From Xylogone sp. PMI_703 (lineage: Eukaryota; Ascomycota; Leotiomycetes), in contig JAJTUQ010000009.1 in the NCBI GenBank assembly GCA_021399445.1, positions 885,501-949,500 on the forward strand: a stretch of DNA of 64,000 nt, in the 5' to 3' direction. Within the stretch, counting starts at the first letter, position 1; every line of letters starts with the position of its first letter. The notes beneath the pieces were generated by a model. It saw only the letters and a program-made list of their open reading frames with translations, was not told the DNA's origin and searched no databases. A program made the translations under genes and the position numbers. Shown here piece after piece: positions 59,337 to 64,000 of the stretch.

Positions 59337-60242
59337 GTTAAGAATATTGTTTATTTAGTTTATCTAAAAAGTAAAGAAAGTTTTTATAGAAATATACTAA
59401 AGAAATAATTTATTATAGTCTGGAAACTTTAGATAAGTTAAATATTATAAAAAAGAAAAAATATATTAAGTAAAAAACTTTTAATTATATAATTATAACT
59501 TCTTTAAACGTTTTTGTCCTTTTGAATTCTTAGATTAATAATCTTTTTAAGGCTTTTGGTTAACTTTATTCTAATGATCTATTATTAGACAATTTAGTTT
59601 AATATATTTAACTTTAAACTCTTAAACTTTTTATTGAATATTCTTAAGTTTTTTCGTTAGTTTTTAAGTATTTTCTGACTTTAAATATCTTTTTTATTTA
59701 ATTAAATATTAAATTTTTTTTCTAAAGATTTTTTGTCTTTTTATATTTTCTATTTTGTATTTTTTTTCTAAATTAAGATTTTTGTTTTTAAATATGTAAT
59801 TATTAATATTTTTGATAATATTAGTTTTAGTATAATGACATAAAATATTAAATATATTTTAATGTTTTTAAATAATTTTAGTTTATATGTTATTTGTTCT
59901 AAAACTTCATTAATTTTTAGTAATTTTATTTTCTTAAAATCTAATGATTTATTTAATTTTTTAGTTTTAATGAATTTTCGTAAAAAGTATACTTTATTTC
60001 TTTTTTTAAACATAAGTTCTATTTTATGTTATTTATCATAATACTTTTTTATTCTTTTTCTGACTTTTTTTAAGTTTTACTGTATAATTGTTTGTGTTTC
60101 CTTAATGAGTTTGACTTTTTTTATTATTGTTATTATTATATTAAATATCTTTTTCTATAAATATATTATATTTTTTTTTTCTAAAGTTTATATAGTATAA
60201 TAATATTAGTATATTATTATATTTCGCTTTATTATATGTATA
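59337..60242 (-). pseudogene. relic of another gypsy pol C-terminus in AT-rich debris
   Basis: A minus-strand frame at 60013-59768 reads FKKRNKVYFLRKFIKTKKLN, homologous to the integrase tail of elements A and B but more diverged. Around it is AT-rich sequence without other identifiable parts. It predates the B insertion, because the target duplication GTTAA lies in it. Confidence 0.6.
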
Positions 60243-60761
60243 TGTTAGGAATTATGGGAGTAGAGCATACTGGCGCTCGGTAACTATGTGATCGGAGTGG
60301 AATGATTAATAATCCGGTAAGAGAGTATTTAAGGGTATAACTCCTTAAATACTGAATATAAGTATAAGTATATAATGCATTAGCCAATATAAGCCTATTC
60401 AACCCTACATTATGGTAGTGCCTAGTGAACCAACCCTTCCCATATGAGCATAACGATCATAATCTTAACAGGTTATGAGCCTGGACGCATGTTGAGGCGT
60501 CACTAAGAAGAATAGTAATTAGGACGCGTTCACCGTAAGTCTATCACCAAGGATAGCCAAAACACACGTTGTTGCATAAGTCTTTGTAGAAGAAAGAAGT
60601 CTGTAAAGCATTGGTTGAAACATAGACTGATCGGTTCTAAGTCTTGAAATGGGTAGATGTACGACGAATTGTCAGTCTACAGCAAGTACTTGAAGATCAT
60701 GACTCTTTAATCGGTATTAGGCACTTTGGCGTGATACTTACCTATTTATCTAAACCTAACA
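60243..60761 (+). repeat. candidate 5' LTR of the second copia element
   Basis: It begins TGTTAGG and ends CCTAACA, a perfect 7-bp inverted end pair. Its composition is less AT-rich than the surroundings. The partner LTR is outside the window, so boundaries rest on the end motifs and on gag starting 95 bp later. Confidence 0.6.
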
Positions 60762-60855
60762 GTTAATTATAGGTCTCTCTAACCTTGAGTTATAATACGA
60801 TAGCTCAAAAGACGACAAAATCTTCATCATCTTTATTTTACTGACATTTGAGAAG

Positions 60856-63800
60856 ATGGACACCGATCACCTTACACATAAATGCCCTGTTGGCATCTTT
60901 AGTAGAGCGAATTGGCAAGAATGGTTTAAACTGATGAGACTTTATTTTAAGGGAGAATCGTTAGAATTTGTGCTAAACAAGATAATCACAGAATACGCCT
61001 GGATTCAGAGAACCTTATTATTGATCAATATCCTTGTTATACCAGTAAGCACAAAAATACCCAAGATCATTATTGAAGATGTAGCAAAACAACTAAAGAA
61101 CTTGAAGGTGGAGGATAGACTATAAAGTGGATCAAAGGATAGTATATGGAATATTGAAAAGTAAGAGAAATATGAAGTTGTGTTTACGAAAGTTTTATAT
61201 ATGATTTCAATCTGTATCGATGCCATGGATAATGAACTGATCTACGACGAGTCTGAAGCTTAACTGACATAGACAAAGTTATACTCTAAGTATAGCAAGT
61301 TATTACTTCATGTTACTCAAAGTGAAATGGTTTAACTTATCTTATTCAAGTTAGAGTAAGGTATGATAATCGAAGAAGGATAGATCTAAGTACAAGAATT
61401 AAAGAGAAGAGTTGTGAAGGTAACCCCTGAACTCAAGGATGGCTTTAGCACAAAGCAAATATTCGAATTCTTTTTTGCAAGACTCTTAGAAGAATACTCA
61501 ACAGTTATAACCGTGATTGATGTACAACCGATACTTAAAATCGTGGACAAGATCAACATTCTCCAAAGACATGAAGAGAAAGTCATTAACTCGACAGTAT
61601 TTATTACCTGAGATAAGAGAACACGAAGATCATAAGACAAAGAGAACAAAAGCTTAAGCCAACGGAGTAGATATAAAAATAACTCACCTGACCAAAGGGA
61701 AGTCAAATGTTACTTATGTGACAAGAATCATTTTATCAAATATTGTAAACTTAGATATAATACAAGAAAATACATTCTTGGCCTCAAATCTAAGGATAAT
61801 AAATTACGACATTTTCGGAAGGTAATAAAGAAAAATGAAGGTAAAGGTCACTATAAGGGGAACAAGTCAAGATGACATTCTCATGGTCATGTTACTGGTC
61901 ACTTTTCTGAATATAATTTAATATCAGAGACAGAGTCAAGTTCTGACGACTTATCCGAGGAGGAAGACGAAGTTACAGAAGTATCAAAGAAAGTAATATG
62001 TAAAGTCAAACTTTTTGTCTGGATTACAAATACTAGTACTTCTTCATACATGACTGACAACTTCTAGCTCTTTAAATAACCGATGACTGATATTAAACGT
62101 CACAAGATAAAGGTTAGAGGTAGAAGGTTATATATATAAAAGAAGGGGATTACTGAAATGAAGTTGAAGGATAGAAGTACTGTATTATTGTCTGATACTC
62201 TACTTGTTTTAAATCTTGGGGCTAATTTATTCTTTGATTGATGTGTTTGTGAAAAAGGTTTTGATAACTCTTTTGATCTACATACAATGTATTTTACTCG
62301 AAAGAATCAAAAGAACTAGTACATTAAAGCTAAATAACGTGGAGAAGTGTATATTATAAGTTTTATCGTGAATGGGCCAAAGGAAACAGTTTTGGTTAAT
62401 GATGTTAAAACGGAGGAGGGATAATCGTGATTTAATTTACTTGACGAGGAAAATCAAAATTCTGACAATAATACTGAAACCTTACTTATATTAGTACTAA
62501 AGTCAGTAAAGAAAGTCATATAATACTATAATTTATGGCATAGACAATTTGTTTATCTTGGAGTAAAGAAAATCTATAACTTATACAAGATTATTACTTT
62601 AAGTAAGCTAATACGAAAACCTATAACTAAAGAACTTTATGAAGTCTGTGACTTTACTAAGATGAAAGATTATGTTAATAAAGCGTTGAGTAAGTGAGAG
62701 AGTAAAAAGTTTATACTAATTTACATAGATGTATGTGGACTGTTTTCATTATCAATAAAAGAAGACCGATACTTTGCTCAAATTGTTGATAACGTTATTT
62801 GTTATATTTGGAATATTTTTACAAAGACAAGAGTACATTTGGTCAAGAAACTCAAGACATAGAAGATCTAAGTAAAGTACAAGACAGAAGAAAAAGTCAA
62901 GGTTATTAAAACTGACAATGCCTCGGAACTATTATTATTATTAGACGAATAAAGTACTTCGATCAGGATTTGGGCAAAAACAACAGCAGGATATAAGTCA
63001 AACTAGAACAGTCCAGTTGAATGAGTAATTTAGACAACTATAGCAAATGCTTGGGCATTGCTGAAGAAAGTTAGCTTATTGCTTGAATTCTGGAACTACG
63101 TTATTGAAACGGATGTATACTTGAGAAACCGAACAGTATCTGGCCTGACAATTGATGAGAAAGTTGTTAGCCTATACTAAGTATTTACCGGAGAGATCTC
63201 AAGCATTGATTATATCAGAGTTTTTGAATATAAATATATGTCATATATTAACCGAAAAGAATACCTGAAGGAATCAAGAAAAGATAAGTTTATAGACTAT
63301 GGACAGGTTACAGTATTTGTAGGATACAATTCAAACACGACTAAACAATATAAGGTTTATACGCCAGACAGAGGCTATGTCATCAAATTAAGCTATATTA
63401 GTTTTTATGAAGATATCCAAGGTAGAACAGTTGATTTGAAACTTCGGACAGATGATTTTCAAGGAACAAGGAATGAACTAATAATCTGTAAACCAAGAGG
63501 CTGATCACAAAAAGAAGTTATTGAGTCTATACTGTCCTCAGACCCAAAAGGTTTGAATAACTTCGAAATTGTAATCTTGGCTATTACGAACTCAAGAATA
63601 ACACATACTGATCCAATTACCTGGACTAACCGATAATGTGATCAGGAAAATGTGAGCAATTCAAGCGTGAATATATTTTATTCAGGAGGAGATGAAGGAG
63701 ATGAGGAAAATAAAATTAGAGATCAATTTCAGGCTTAAGCCGAGAATCATGATTTATCATCTAATATTAATATAATATTACTTATTGGATTTTACTTGTT

Positions 63801-64000
63801 TAACAAAGAAAATCAAGTATTACTAAAATCCGTGGAAATAAGGTATGATCTTCGAAAACGACAAAGACTTAATAATTTTGATAATAAAGACTGTCTTACC
63901 AAGATAATGAAAGTTATATTTGTAATACTGGAAGATCAAGATTACCAAGACCCAGACGAAATAGCTCTGGCTAGTTTAGTAACAGATCTAAATATTATTA
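60856..64000 (+). pseudogene. copia gag-pol, broken, truncated by the window
   Basis: ATG 60856 opens a gag trace (MDTDHLTHKCPVGIFSRANW, then QEWFKLMRLYFKGE). A knuckle CYLCDKNHFIKYC lies at 61708. A protease remnant NTSTSSYMTD lies near 62030. A pre-integrase trace (LWHRQFVYLGVKKIYNLY) lies near 62540 and an integrase core (YIDVCGLFSLSIKEDRYFAQ near 62720; KTDNASELL near 62910). A tail FVGYNSNTTKQYKVYTPDRG lies near 63320. Many stops interrupt it. Confidence 0.83.

Larger units (their letters stand above)
60243..64000 (+). mobile_element. Ty1/copia element, 5' part, runs off the window
   Basis: A candidate 519-bp LTR is followed by plus-strand gag, CCHC remnant, protease remnant, integrase and the approach to RT. 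The order is copia. The 3' part and second LTR lie beyond 64000. It is a different family from the copia at 37722, with a different LTR length and sequence. Confidence 0.85.

Noticed and set aside
1..64000. CRISPR arrays, operons and ribosome-binding sites
   Set aside because: Introns and protein families show a fungal nuclear genome, and no regularly spaced repeats of that kind were seen.

Overview
The window looks like nuclear DNA of a filamentous ascomycete (Pezizomycotina); I cannot name the species. The evidence is short introns of about 45-85 bp with GTRNGT-like donors, fungus-specific protein families, and transposons whose broken codons fit C-to-T/G-to-A change, as left by repeat-induced point mutation (RIP). 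The window has two compartments: a gene-bearing part of ordinary base composition (1 to about 37,080) and a very AT-rich part (about 37,080 to 64,000) made almost entirely of decayed LTR retrotransposons.

Gene-bearing part. All five recognised host genes or gene remnants of good quality are on the minus strand. They are a secreted DUF1996-WSC protein (566-2165), an intact NLR-type STAND protein with NACHT_N, NACHT and 14 WD40 repeats (3945-8898), a short-chain dehydrogenase (10950-11855), a second NLR (PNP/NACHT/ankyrin, 30819 down to 14451) and a C2H2 zinc-finger/fungal_trans transcription factor (32532-35790). A broken fragment of a possible secreted protein lies at 9366-9783.

The main structural discovery is a three-level nest. 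The second NLR is cut in two by a pogo/Fot1-like DNA transposon (15539-28279, TA target duplication, about 108-bp inverted repeats). The transposase gene of that element is itself cut by a 10.75-kb Ty3/gypsy element (16558-27311, two 283-bp LTRs, TGAC target duplication). If both insertions are ignored, the NLR halves meet in frame inside a conserved stretch and give 1,173 codons. What remains transcribable upstream is a PNP-NACHT protein ending in a transposon-derived tail.

The Ty3/gypsy element is unusual. Besides gag and pol it has a gene of about 258 codons on the opposite strand, converging on the end of pol, and a third long sense frame of about 723 codons (24626-26797) before the 3' LTR. 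I recognise neither. The gag/pol junction has a textbook -1 frameshift signal: heptamer GGGAAAC in the right phase, a 5-nt spacer and an 8-bp stem.

AT-rich part. It holds a minus-strand Ty1/copia element (37722-43452, 158-bp LTRs, ATAAT duplication), two related minus-strand Ty3/gypsy elements A (43898-51113, 585-bp LTRs, AATAC duplication) and B (52031-59336, 623-bp LTRs, GTTAA duplication), older LTR and pol debris between them, and the start of a plus-strand copia element (60243 to the window end). Elements A and B also carry a small gene antisense to pol next to the 3' LTR, so an antisense accessory gene recurs in the two gypsy lineages seen here. No rRNA, tRNA or CRISPR was found.
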